Assembly (NCBI RefSeq): GCF_927798095.1
Contig: NZ_CAKMMF010000005.1
Location: 124,001 to 188,000 of the forward strand
From: Paenibacillus plantiphilus
GTDB taxonomy: Bacteria; Bacillota; Bacilli; Paenibacillales; Paenibacillaceae
Length of the DNA stretch: 64,000 nucleotides
Direction: 5' to 3'
Made by a program: the position numbers and the translations under genes. Shown here in pieces: positions 23,347-33,100 of the stretch. Numbering within the stretch: the first letter of the stretch is position 1; each line of letters opens with the position of its first letter. A model generated the notes under the pieces. It was not told the origin of the DNA and ran no database searches. It saw only the letters and a list, made by a program, of their open reading frames with translations.

Positions 23347-24507
23347 ATGAGAATAATTCGTGAGTACCTTAAAAGCAAATCAATCATTGGCGGCATAGCG
23401 ATGACTATTTTCATCCAGGTTGTATTTATTAGCATCTTCATGGCGGGGTTTAAACCTGCTCTAGATAATGTTTCAGAGCTTACAGTCGCTATTATCAATG
23501 AGGATACGCAGTACGGAGCAGAGATGGTCGAGAAGCTTGAGGGCCAGCTCCCGTTTAAGATGGTAAGCGACCTCCCGCTTGGGCAGGCTAAGGAGAAGCT
23601 TGACGAACGCGAGCTCCATATGATTGTGCATATTCCAGCAGACTTTACGCAGAAGCTGACGCAACAGAACGAGCAAGTAGAGCTTGATTTCTACATTAAT
23701 CAATCCAATCCACAGATGACAAGCACGACGATGCAAACCGTTGCAACCCAATTTGCAGACGGGATCAAGAATCAACTGGGAACGGAAACGATGAAGGGCA
23801 TTCTGCAAGGGTTGAATTTGCCGGAGGATCAAGCGGGACAGCAGGCAGAGAACATAACCAATAAAGTGAAATCAAACATCATGAACTCTAATACGCCACC
23901 AACGGGAATGCATAACATGATGGCTCCGTTCTTCCTGACGTTGGCAAGTTACGTAGGGGCAATGATATTTACGATGATGGCGGTTGCTCAAATGAAACAA
24001 ATGAAAATAAAGGTTGGAAAGTGGAAAGCATTTTGGGCGATGCAAGCTGGGAATGCGCTTATTGCCCTCCTTGTTCCGCTTGTCGGTTTAACTATTTATT
24101 TCTTATTTCAAGGCTACGGGGCCGATGTGTTTGTTAGTATGTGGTTAACGAATGCCCTGGCGATGTTCGTTGCGATGGGAGTGACCGGCCTCTTCGCGAT
24201 GCTGCTAGGTCAAGCCGGCGCCTTTATCAACATGCCGCTCATGCTGATCCAGACGGTCTGCAGTGGCTCGGTCATGCCACAGGACATGATGCCTGCGGTA
24301 TATAAATTCATCAGCCACATCTCTGTAACGTATTATAGCGTCCAATCGGGCTACAGCCTTCTGTTCGGTGGCGGCGTCGCTGCAGAGACCATAGGTATGA
24401 TGGGTGTTGTCGGTGCGGCAGCCTTACTGATTTCCATGGTCATTAACGGATTTCAATCCTCTGCCAGATCGAATAATGGCAAACAGGAAGTTGAAATAGC
24501 GGCCTAG
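23347..24507 (+). CDS. YhgE/Pip-like ABC-2-type membrane protein (DUF3533-like), copy 2
   Basis: It is also 386 residues and collinear with copy 1: VIINEDTQYG, LGQAKEKLDERELHMIVHIP and PPTGMHNMMAPFFLTLASYV correspond position by position to copy 1. It appears to be a tandem gene duplication that has kept length exactly. Such pairs may form heterodimeric half-transporters. SD is AGGAGACGGAG before ATG 23347. The PadR gene follows after 73 bases. Confidence 0.83.
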   Translation: MRIIREYLKSKSIIGGIAMTIFIQVVFISIFMAGFKPALDNVSELTVAIINEDTQYGAEMVEKLEGQLPFKMVSDLPLGQAKEKLDERELHMIVHIPADFTQKLTQQNEQVELDFYINQSNPQMTSTTMQTVATQFADGIKNQLGTETMKGILQGLNLPEDQAGQQAENITNKVKSNIMNSNTPPTGMHNMMAPFFLTLASYVGAMIFTMMAVAQMKQMKIKVGKWKAFWAMQAGNALIALLVPLVGLTIYFLFQGYGADVFVSMWLTNALAMFVAMGVTGLFAMLLGQAGAFINMPLMLIQTVCSGSVMPQDMMPAVYKFISHISVTYYSVQSGYSLLFGGGVAAETIGMMGVVGAAALLISMVINGFQSSARSNNGKQEVEIAA

Positions 24508-24580
24508 ACAAGGGGAAATAAAATGGTCGATAGCATGGGGTTCATGATACGATAATGTTACGCCATTTAGGAGGTTCGCA

Positions 24581-25126
24581 ATGTCACTTCAAATATTCAT
24601 TCTAGGTTTATTGAGTAAGGAAGACCTTCATCCTTATAGTGTGAAAAAAATGATTAGCAAATATACGAAGGATGTTCTAGAAATTACGGACGGAAACCTG
24701 TACTACAATTTTGATTTCTTATATAAAAAAGGTCTCATTCAAAAAGTGCAGGATGTTCATGGAGAAAACCGACCGAGTAAAACGACGTATGGGATAACGG
24801 AAGAGGGTCGAAAGGCACTTAAGGAAAATATATATGAAACCTTTAAACATGCGAAATCCATTCAATTGTTGTATTCTTCGTTGTTATTTATTGACCTCGT
24901 AGATCGCAGCCGACTTTCCTATATGGTCAATGAAACTATTCTCGAAATAAAGAAAAAAATCGAATGGATTGAAGCTCTTCATAAAGAAGGCAATGAGGAC
25001 TTGGGCTTGGGTGAGTCTCGTATGGTGGAATTTGCTGATTTTATTGTCATTAATTCTACTAACAGCTTGAAAGCGGAGTTGAATGCATTTGAACGATTGC
25101 TGCTGCTTCTCACGAAGCAATTGTAA
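24581..25126 (+). CDS. PadR family transcriptional regulator
   Basis: The 181-residue protein starts at ATG 24581, with TAGGAGG upstream. The winged-helix domain has FILGLLSKEDLHPYSVKKMI, the recognition region NLYYNFDFLYKKGLI, and the wing TTYGITEEGRKAL. The C-terminal helices are typical of PadR-s2 dimers. It lies in the same direction behind two YhgE-like genes, so it is probably the repressor acting on the palindrome at 22076-22093. Confidence 0.88.
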   Translation: MSLQIFILGLLSKEDLHPYSVKKMISKYTKDVLEITDGNLYYNFDFLYKKGLIQKVQDVHGENRPSKTTYGITEEGRKALKENIYETFKHAKSIQLLYSSLLFIDLVDRSRLSYMVNETILEIKKKIEWIEALHKEGNEDLGLGESRMVEFADFIVINSTNSLKAELNAFERLLLLLTKQL

Positions 25127-25160
25127 GTTCGAGTCCTATCGATGAAAGGGGGGCGGGGAT

Positions 25161-25934
25161 GTGATTACATGGCGTTCAAAGCGTTTGGAGCCCTATGTAG
25201 AAAAAATCGTATGGTATGGGAATGGCACGGTTGAACCATTCACTGTGTATCCTGATATTTATCATGTCATGGGGTTTCAAGTCATAGGACAAATCGCGCA
25301 TGTGAGCGATGATCACATCCGGCCTCTGGAGCCCGCAGGATTGACAGGGATTCATCAGAAACCAAAAGTGTTTCAAGCCACTGCTTCTCTTTCATCAGTC
25401 CTCATATACTTCAAACCGGAAGCTCTCTATAGATGGAGGCTATGCAGTCCAAGGGAATTAACGGATGCAAGCATTTCTCTAACCGATTTAGGCATGCGCC
25501 CGGCAGTTTGGGAGCGGCTTCTGGAATCCCAAGCTACAATGAACCCGGGGGAATTCCTTTGCTTTATCGAAGAGATGATTTGGGATATGTTCAAGGATAA
25601 TGAAATTGATCACTGGGCGAGCTGGGCCATAAACCGTATATGTGCTTCGAATGGCTCGATACGTGTGGGGCAATTAGCAGAGGAATCTGCGCTAAGCAGA
25701 AGACAGTCCGAACGGCGGTTTGTCGAGAGAATTGGGGTTTCACCGAAATCACTAGCGCAAATTGTGAAGTTCCAGCATGTCTTGCGATCTTTGCGGTTTG
25801 CAGAGCGGCTCACGCAGCTGGCGTATGATGCGGATTACTATGACCAATCCCACTTTATTAAGGAGTTTCGGAAGAGAAGCGGAACAACTCCCAAACAAAT
25901 GCAGGGTCTGGAGATGTTTCGGATGACAGAATGA
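25161..25934 (+). CDS. AraC family transcriptional regulator
   Basis: The 257-residue protein starts at GTG 25161 behind GGGGGGCGGGG. The N-terminal half resembles the DUF6597-type sensor (YPDIYHVMGFQ, GIHQKP). The C-terminal helix-turn-helix pair is clear from LAEESALSRRQSERRFVERIG to DYYDQSHFIKEFRKRSGTTPKQ. It lies 34 bases after the PadR gene and could share its transcript or control the next small gene. Its ligand is unknown. Confidence 0.87.
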   Translation: MITWRSKRLEPYVEKIVWYGNGTVEPFTVYPDIYHVMGFQVIGQIAHVSDDHIRPLEPAGLTGIHQKPKVFQATASLSSVLIYFKPEALYRWRLCSPRELTDASISLTDLGMRPAVWERLLESQATMNPGEFLCFIEEMIWDMFKDNEIDHWASWAINRICASNGSIRVGQLAEESALSRRQSERRFVERIGVSPKSLAQIVKFQHVLRSLRFAERLTQLAYDADYYDQSHFIKEFRKRSGTTPKQMQGLEMFRMTE

Positions 25935-26002
25935 AATGTCGCTTTTCTACAATTGCTTGCATCCTTTCAAGGTTATTATAACGATGAGAGGAGCGATTGC
26001 TT

Positions 26003-26401
26003 ATGAATATTGAAGAGGTGCAACGGATCAGCGAGGTGTCCAAACGGGAAAAGTGGCCCTACCCAAGAACGTTTCAGGAATTGCTCGGAGCAGGCGTGAT
26101 CTCCTATCGGACAAGCATAGCCAGTAACCATACCGTGTATCGTGGAGCAGTTAGCCAGTATGAGGAAACAAATGATGCATCGGTTGTAGAGCTTGAGGTT
26201 GCGGAGCTTTATCAAGCGGATGCAGTAAAGAGAGGATTAGCACATCATCAGAGACATCGGACCCCCTTCCCGGATTTTCTTAGAGATATGGCTAATGCGG
26301 GTGTGCAGTTTTACGAGGTGAATATGGAGAAGCGTACCATTAACTACACGAGCGGGAAACCCGGGGAATCATATGTAGAGGCTATTCCTGCTGTTGACTA
26401 A
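26003..26401 (+). CDS. DUF1398 family protein
   Basis: The 132-residue protein starts at ATG 26003, preceded by GAGAGGAG. The family is recognisable from KWPYPRTFQELLGAGVISYR, LAHHQRHRTPFPDFLRDMANAGVQFYEVNM and the final SYVEAIP strand. DUF1398 proteins are small soluble proteins found widely, with no assigned function. The gene sits 68 bases after the AraC gene and could be its target. Confidence 0.85.
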   Translation: MNIEEVQRISEVSKREKWPYPRTFQELLGAGVISYRTSIASNHTVYRGAVSQYEETNDASVVELEVAELYQADAVKRGLAHHQRHRTPFPDFLRDMANAGVQFYEVNMEKRTINYTSGKPGESYVEAIPAVD

Positions 26402-26475
26402 GCGAGATGGAGCGGGACGCTGGGCAAGCTGAGTCATTCGTAACGGAAATTGTAGGAATTGGGATGGCTCGATGC

Positions 26476-26505
26476 AGCCGGCTGCCAGTAGGCAGTCGGC
26501 TCTTT
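26476..26505 (+). terminator. Terminator of the DUF1398 gene
   Basis: AGCCGGCTGCC and GGCAGTCGGCT flank AGTA with one mismatch, followed by CTTTG. Confidence 0.7.
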
Positions 26506-26612
26506 GCTGTGAAATTACAGCTGCGTAGCGCTATGGGATTGATTTTACTTCCTTTTATTACTATGAGCAGGTTATGATAGGGACTGATAATCTAGGGGGA
26601 GCGATTCAACGA

Positions 26613-27986
26613 ATGAAGGACATGCTAAAAATCTTTGCCGCTGTTGTGAGCATCACGTTTCTGCTCGGCAGCTTGACGGGATGCGGGACCATGACAGGAA
26701 GCGGCAACTTGGATACCGATTGGAGCAAGAATATGGAGGTCACACAAATCCGTACATTGATCGACGGAGAGCCTCTTGAATCAAGCAAGGCCGTTATGAA
26801 AGACGGGAGAAAGCGGTTTGTCCCCCTGCAGGAGGTGCTGGAACAGTTGGGCTTTAAGGTGGAGAGTTCACCGGGGCTGATTGAAGTCATTTATCAGACG
26901 CCAATCGGAAAGATAGACTTCACCAGCTCGCAGCCAATGTCCTTCGGTACCACTTATCTACACTTGGATAATGAAGAGGACATTCGTATGGTAGGCGATG
27001 TCGCTTACATCGACATGTACCGATTGGAAGGTGTCAGCAGTGCGGAGGTGGTGTGGGATGAAGACGCCTCCACGATCATCATTACATCTGGCGATCCGGA
27101 TGCCCAGGTAGAACCACCAACGTACGAGGACATAGAGGAGCGGCCCGAGCTGTCAGGAGAAGAGAGTATGAAGGCGAATTACGGCAAATACGGCTCTTCC
27201 CCGACGTTGGATGCGTTAAGCGAGTTATACGAGGAGCTTGATCAAGAAGGCTATGATGTTGGGAGCGTTCTGGGGTTTTATCCGGATTATCATCATAGCG
27301 GCTATACCGACACACCGCTTGACGTTGTTACATTCGGGTGGAGGGGCATTGACGGGGAACATTACGGGTTTCTTACCGATTTCGGGATGGCTTCCAATCT
27401 GGAGGAGGCTCCGATTGTACTGGTAATCCCAACGTACCCTTCCGTAGTTGTGGCCAATAACATCCGGGAGTTCCTCCGCATCGCTATGATAGATTCGAAC
27501 ATGGTATACTTCGAGTATCAAGATGAACAGGACTACCTCGACCAGATGGAGGAGATAGGGGGGGCCTACTTCGAGGGGACGGGAGAGACACGCGCGTACA
27601 AGCGCCTTGTTCTGGAACGGCTGGAGGCCAAGCTGCATCCCCCGATCATCCGTGACCCTTACACGTATTCGAAGCAGGTGCGAGCCGAGAGAGAGAACCG
27701 AATACTTGTCCCGACACAGGACAAACTGGGCATCGTAAATGTGCATCCTGCAGACCAGGGGCAGCAGCATGAAGGGATTGTGCTTGACGAGGATATCGGC
27801 TTGAAGGAGCTGGAGACGTTTTTGAAGAGCGCCACGTATGCGGAGAAGCTGGCGCTCATCCGAGACTATCACTTCAATCTGGAATCTTACTTTTATCATG
27901 AGGATGGTATTGATGAGGCGATCATGCGGGAAATGGAGCGCATGGGACTTCATGATGAAATCGCACGAATGAACGCCATTTACTAG
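26613..27986 (+). CDS. Lipoprotein with copper amine oxidase N-terminal-like domain
   Basis: The 457-residue protein starts at ATG 26613, after AGGGGGAG. A signal peptide ends at lipobox SLTGC. The following about 130 residues carry the stalk-domain pattern IRTLIDGEPL, KRFVPLQEVLEQLGF and VAYIDMYRLEGV, as in copper amine oxidase N-terminal (Cu_amine_oxidN1) domains common in Paenibacillus surface proteins. The remaining about 280 residues are acidic and not recognised. It is anchored on the outer membrane face. It is convergent with aadK. Confidence 0.8.
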   Translation: MKDMLKIFAAVVSITFLLGSLTGCGTMTGSGNLDTDWSKNMEVTQIRTLIDGEPLESSKAVMKDGRKRFVPLQEVLEQLGFKVESSPGLIEVIYQTPIGKIDFTSSQPMSFGTTYLHLDNEEDIRMVGDVAYIDMYRLEGVSSAEVVWDEDASTIIITSGDPDAQVEPPTYEDIEERPELSGEESMKANYGKYGSSPTLDALSELYEELDQEGYDVGSVLGFYPDYHHSGYTDTPLDVVTFGWRGIDGEHYGFLTDFGMASNLEEAPIVLVIPTYPSVVVANNIREFLRIAMIDSNMVYFEYQDEQDYLDQMEEIGGAYFEGTGETRAYKRLVLERLEAKLHPPIIRDPYTYSKQVRAERENRILVPTQDKLGIVNVHPADQGQQHEGIVLDEDIGLKELETFLKSATYAEKLALIRDYHFNLESYFYHEDGIDEAIMREMERMGLHDEIARMNAIY

Positions 27987-28007
27987 TTGGGCAAAGGGTT
28001 CGACGAA

Positions 28008-28859
28008 TTATTTCACTGAATGATAAATAGGATCAACATACTTGGTGATGGATTCATCATAATCTGGATAGTCATATCCAAGACTGTCTGCCACGGCTTT
28101 GGAATATTTTCTAAACAACGCATAACAGGTAAACAAAGACTGCCACATGCTTGAATAGCTGCTCTCAGAATAAGTGGACAGCAATAATTCCCAATCTTCC
28201 TTTGGAAGGCAACGATCAATAAACTTATAGTTTTTCCCCACGCTAAAGGAATAGCCTTGCTCGGATCCAATTTGCCAAGACATCATTCTTAACAAATTGG
28301 GTCTAGCAATCTCGTTCAAATGGTCAATTGCAAAAAGAATCTCTTTTCTCGCCAGTCCCTTTACTACGTAAGTTGAAACCATCCAGAATTCATTGCAGCA
28401 ATCATCAAATTCTCGCGCAGTCGGCTTTTTGATCCAATATTGACGGTCATTTGCTGTCACTTCATTTTGGACGAGGCCATCTTTATCCAGCAATAATTCT
28501 ACTAAACCATCGCTATTCGTGAAATATTCTTCTGCTTCGTCTATCGGAATCAGTGTCAGGTCTAGTTTATTGCCGTCTTCAAATAGAATGATATATGAGA
28601 ACCAATTGCCTAATTCTGATGGAAAAAGCTCCATATCTTCAGGTTTTTGCATCATAGCGCGATTCCCGAAACGATTCAGCCATTGATCATTTCCCTTGAA
28701 AGAATCAATATCGGTCACAAAATAAGAAACATCAAAATCCTGGAATGCATCAACGGGAATGTTCCGGTTTGTGCGTGACCCTTCCAGTGTTGCCAATCGA
28801 ATTCTAGTATCATTCATAGCGAAATCCACAAGCATCTTCATCATTTCTTGTTGATGAAT
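28008..28859 (-). CDS. aadK: Aminoglycoside 6-adenylyltransferase AadK-like, with apparent ATT start
   Basis: The protein closely follows Bacillus AadK: LEGSRTNRNIP is the nucleotidyltransferase GS motif, DFDVSYFVTDIDSF carries the catalytic aspartates, and KPEDMELFPSELGNWFSYI and EFDDCCNEFWMVSTYVVKGLARKEI are family blocks. It inactivates streptomycin by adenylation. The first in-frame ATG is 28844, but it has no ribosome binding site. GGGAGGG (28866-28872) is exactly six bases before ATT 28859, where the usual Met1 of AadK falls. Translation therefore probably starts at ATT, giving 283 residues, or expression is low. Confidence 0.88.
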   Translation of the reverse strand: MHQQEMMKMLVDFAMNDTRIRLATLEGSRTNRNIPVDAFQDFDVSYFVTDIDSFKGNDQWLNRFGNRAMMQKPEDMELFPSELGNWFSYIILFEDGNKLDLTLIPIDEAEEYFTNSDGLVELLLDKDGLVQNEVTANDRQYWIKKPTAREFDDCCNEFWMVSTYVVKGLARKEILFAIDHLNEIARPNLLRMMSWQIGSEQGYSFSVGKNYKFIDRCLPKEDWELLLSTYSESSYSSMWQSLFTCYALFRKYSKAVADSLGYDYPDYDESITKYVDPIYHSVK

Positions 28860-29019
28860 AGGTAGCCCTCCCGACTGTTCTTGTTGTATACCAACAACCC
28901 GAATTTTGAACCCAAGGTTACATGATTTAGTATACCATTTTACAGATGGATTCCGGTATTGCTACGCTGCCTCTATCCGTAGTAAGTTTGGATAAACAAT
29001 CCAACGCGAGGTGAGAAGA

Positions 29020-29223
29020 ATGAGCACAACATTCGAAGTCTATCCAACCGTAACGGAAGTACCGACTCTGGGGAATCTGTTGAAAGTAGCCAATCAGAAG
29101 CTGCATGATTTTCTACAGCTATGTCATGAGCTGTCCGCAGCTATTGAGCGCCACGATATAGATTTCTGGGTCAACCCCTTATGTATTGAAGATGGAGAGG
29201 CCATTAGGAAGCAGATTACATAG
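29020..29223 (+). CDS. Small hypothetical protein (67 residues)
   Basis: From ATG 29020 (GAGGTG upstream) the protein begins STTFEVYPTVTEVPTLGNLL. It resembles the N-terminus of a short conserved Bacillales family that I cannot name. The sequence may be a truncated version of a longer gene, as the frame stops abruptly after IRKQIT. It is kept as an independent small gene. Confidence 0.5.
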   Translation: MSTTFEVYPTVTEVPTLGNLLKVANQKLHDFLQLCHELSAAIERHDIDFWVNPLCIEDGEAIRKQIT

Positions 29224-29368
29224 CAGGCTTGAGCAATGGGTTCAGAAGAGGGGGAATCTAGATATACATGAACCTACGAATTACCAAAGGAGCTGTCCGG
29301 GAATAAAAATGTGCTATTGTTAGTCGTATAGGTTAACAAATGCCTGCGCTCATTAATGGTTTCCAATA

Positions 29369-29974
29369 ATGTGGAGAGGCCAATGGGGTGAAATTAAAGT
29401 CGTGCCTAACGATTCCTTGCTTGCGGCGCTTCAGCGCTATGCGGTCATTCCTGAGGAGGAATGGCTTTATTTCCTAAGCCAGATCAGCTGGAAAAGCATT
29501 CAGAAGGGACAATATGTATTGCATAGCGGACAATCCTGCGAGCAGATCTATTATTGCGAGCATGGATTATTTCGCATGTTTTATGAGAATGAAGACGGTA
29601 CTGAGCATATTAAAAGCTTCGTGACGGAAGAGCAGTTCTTCACAGACTACAGATCGTTCCTCACCAATACGCCCAGCTTCCTGTCCATACAGGCTCTGGA
29701 GGGCTCCCGCTATGCCTTATTCTCCAAACAGACGGTCGAACAGTTATATGAGCGGCATATTTGCTGGGAGAGGTTCGGCAGACGGTTGGCCGAAAGCCTG
29801 TTCATCCGCAAGTCGAAGAAAGAGCGGGAGCTCGTCGAGTTGTCGGCGGAAGAGCGGTATCGCCTTTTTTTGCAGCAGCATTCGGGTCTGGAAAGCCGTA
29901 TTCCACAATATCAAATCGCCGCTTTCCTCGCCATATCCCCCGTGTCGTTAAGCAGAATTCGCAATAAGCAATAG
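29369..29974 (+). CDS. Crp/Fnr family transcriptional regulator
   Basis: The 201-residue protein has a cyclic-nucleotide-binding fold at about 15-125 (QKGQYVLHSGQSCEQIYYCEHGLFRMFYENEDG) and a compact C-terminal helix-turn-helix ending in IPQYQIAAFLAISPVSLSRIRN. The fold lacks the Arg/Ser phosphate-binding loop of Crp, so it probably does not bind cAMP, as in many Firmicutes members. The start is ATG 29369; GTG 29402 is an alternative. The C-terminus ends exactly at the recognition helix, typical for this small subgroup. Confidence 0.86.
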   Translation: MWRGQWGEIKVVPNDSLLAALQRYAVIPEEEWLYFLSQISWKSIQKGQYVLHSGQSCEQIYYCEHGLFRMFYENEDGTEHIKSFVTEEQFFTDYRSFLTNTPSFLSIQALEGSRYALFSKQTVEQLYERHICWERFGRRLAESLFIRKSKKERELVELSAEERYRLFLQQHSGLESRIPQYQIAAFLAISPVSLSRIRNKQ

Positions 29975-30052
29975 AGTCTAGTCTCCATACGGTAAAAACG
30001 AGTATAGTGAATATGAGGCAACTTATCACCATTTGTTTTGATCGAAAATAGG

Positions 30053-30094
30053 AAAGGGACTGCTCATCAGAATTGCTTATGAGCGAGTCCCTTT
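30053..30094. terminator. Bidirectional terminator between convergent genes
   Basis: AAAGGGACT-GCTCAT pairs with ATGAGC-G-AGTCCCTTT with one bulge, followed by a T-rich tail on plus. It lies between the Crp gene and the large minus-strand gene. Confidence 0.75.
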
Positions 30095-30132
30095 ATATGA
30101 ACTGTCAAATGCCAAGAACGAACTGGTTTCGC

Positions 30133-33100
30133 TTACCTGTTATTGTATACCCTGTACAAAATCATGGCTGCTTCCGCTCTGGAGGCTGTATTGAACGGAT
30201 GAATCTGTCCATCATCTCCATTGATGACTCCTGCTTCAATTAGGGCAGCAACGTCTGCGCCCGCATAGCCGGATACCTGCTGTCCATCCTTGAACGCAAG
30301 AAGCACCTCTTGTGTTCCTGTCTCAAGCTTGCTGGCAATCCTCATGGCTCTGGCGGTCATGACCATAACATCCTGACGGGTAATGTGTTGATTAGGGTTG
30401 AAGTTCCCTTTCTCATCCCCTTTAACGATACCCAGATCTTTCGCGATTGCGACCGTTTCGTAATAATATGCTTCCTTGCTTACATCCGGGAACGTTCCCG
30501 AGGCTTTATCCTTCAGATCCAATGCAGCGACCAGAAGCTTCACGAAATCGGCTCTTGTTACGGCAGCTGCTGGATCAAACGCCGCCTCCGACCTGCCGTT
30601 AACAATTCCTTTGGATGCCATAACCTCAATGGCATGTTTTGCCCAAGGGAACGCCCCGAGATCAGCAAAGGTTTTTGGGGCATACGCTGCAGCATAATAG
30701 CTGAAATGCGTTATTGTAAACGCAATTTCCCCGGTTGAGGCATTATATATGGCATTGGTTACAGGAATGATCGCATTCGTGGAATCAATGTACCATACGG
30801 TAATTTTTTCTTTGTTCTGTAGTTCTTCCGCCGTAGGTGCGTACTTGAACGATACTGTAACAGGAGCCTGAATGTTGCTCCATTCGATTTGTTTGTTTCC
30901 TGCATAAGCATGAAGTTCAATTACCGGACGACCGCTGATTTGGCTAGCTACTTTCGAATCGAGGCGGCTTGGATCCACTTTCGCAACGGAAATGGAAACA
31001 GAGTCGGTTTGAACGTTCATTCCATCAAACATATTGCTTGGCAATTGCAGCTTGGCAAATTCGGTATCGATTTCAATCACCGTATCTTCTTTGCTGGACG
31101 AAAGTAATGGAGCAGGAAAGGTTTGGCGATACTGTGTTGTTCCCTCTACAGGCTCTATTGTCAGAGCGATTTTCTTCCGTCCTTGCTCTTGCACTGCAGC
31201 CGCCAAAGCGGTGTCTATCGTCTTCTGATCAATGATCGATTCAGCTACTCCGGTTTCTTTGTTCAATATCGGTGTTACAGATTTAGTTCCCGGCGTAGCG
31301 GGAGTCGTTGGTGCAGGTGTAGGTGTAGGTGTAGGTGTTGGTGTTGACGTGCTGCTGTTTGCTATTGCTGTAAAGGATTTCGTTTCCGTCATGCTCCAGG
31401 TCGCGCCTTCATCAGCCGAGAAGCGCATCACATACGTCCAGCTTCCTGTCTTGTTCGGCGCAAAGGTTCCCTTATACTGGTCTTTTTTGTCCATATCCGT
31501 GTCTCCGCTATAGACCGCATCGACCCAAGTGTAGTCCGCGCTGCCTGCGGCCTTGTAGCCCAGCTGCGCTTTCACGCCAGCTCCCTGACCTTTACCTAAG
31601 GTTACTCCTGTTACACTTACTTCTGCGGAGGCATTCACCGCAGTGTTGATTAGTGTGTTGTTCGAGATCTGTGTCAGGCCGCCTGCTTCATCCACGATTC
31701 CAACCGGAGTTCCTACAGCAGTAAACGACTTGGGTGCTGTCATCGTCCAGGTGTCCCCGGCATCACCGGAAAATCTCATTGCATATTGCCAGATGCCTGC
31801 CTTGCCTGGTTTAAATGCCGCTGAATATTTATCGTTATTTCCCGCATCTTCGGAATAGCTCGCATCAATCCATGTATATTCCGCGCTGCCTTCGAGCTTG
31901 TACCCCAGTTGCGCGCGCACATGTACGCCGCGTCCTTTAAATTGAGTGGAATCTTTGGCGTTAACCTCAGCATAAACTGCCTCTGTAACGGAATGCTGTC
32001 CCAGATCAAACCCGTCAGCCAGCTGTGCTAAATTACCTGTCCAGTCAATAGGCAGCTTTGGAAGCTCCGCTTGCGGCATCTCTGTACCTGCTTTATCAAT
32101 CACATATTCATCATATAATGTCCCGTCTAAACCGATCATCTTGATGTTCAAACGGTCTTTGTCTACTTGTACAGCCACGTAGTTGGGCTGTTCGAGCATA
32201 TTATTATAGTACGCATCCCATACCATCTTGCGCGTATCGTAGTAATTCTTGTTCCCAGTGCGGCCCACAATATAATAGACAGTGCCTTCGTTCGTGCTGT
32301 TTACAAAATTGTTATTATGAATCGGATACGTTCTTGTCATCGTATGGTCATGAGCCGTGAACACCACATTCACATGGTGCTTGTCGATAATCGGTTGAAA
32401 GGCTTGTTTGACCGGCTCCGCATCAGTGGTTCTTCCGTCTCTGCTGAAATAGGAAGCCTTATGATACATAACGACCTTCCAAGGCTTGTCTGTCATGGAC
32501 AGATCTTTATCCAACCATGCCTTTTGTTCCTCCAGAATATCTCCCGTTGGCGCTTGCTGCTGCTGATTCTCATTCGCTTCACGCTGCTGGGAATTCAGCA
32601 TGACAAAATGGACATCCCCGTAATCGAATGAATATACGGTTCCCTTCAACCGATCGGGCCCGTTTGCGGGAACCTTGAACAGGTCTGTAAATCCGCCGGC
32701 TTGCCCGTTATTGCCGTAGCCCAAATAATACTCATGATTTCCTGTGGTAGGCATGCTCGGCAGCTTGTCCACCACGCCCTCCGAAGCCTCAAACCATTTA
32801 TGCCAGTGTTCAAAGGTATCATTTTCTACAATATCGCCAGCATTCAGGAGGAATTTTGCTTCAGGATAATCTGTTATAGCCTTCTTTGCGACTTCTCCCC
32901 AGATAGCGTAATCCGGCTCTTCCTGTCTGCCGCTTTGGCTGTCACCCATCACAAAAAACGTAAATGGTTCCGTTTGCTCCGCTTCCGTAGTAAAGCTGTA
33001 GGTATCGCTCCAATTCGTTCCGTCTCCAACCCGGTAAATATACGTTTCCCCAGGCTCCAGGCCGATTAACGTAGCTGAGAAAACATGGGCTTGCGAATAT

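Noticed and set aside
27225-27953. Long minus-strand frame in the lipoprotein gene at 26613-27986
   Set aside because: It mirrors the plus-strand protein and has no ribosome binding site or motif.
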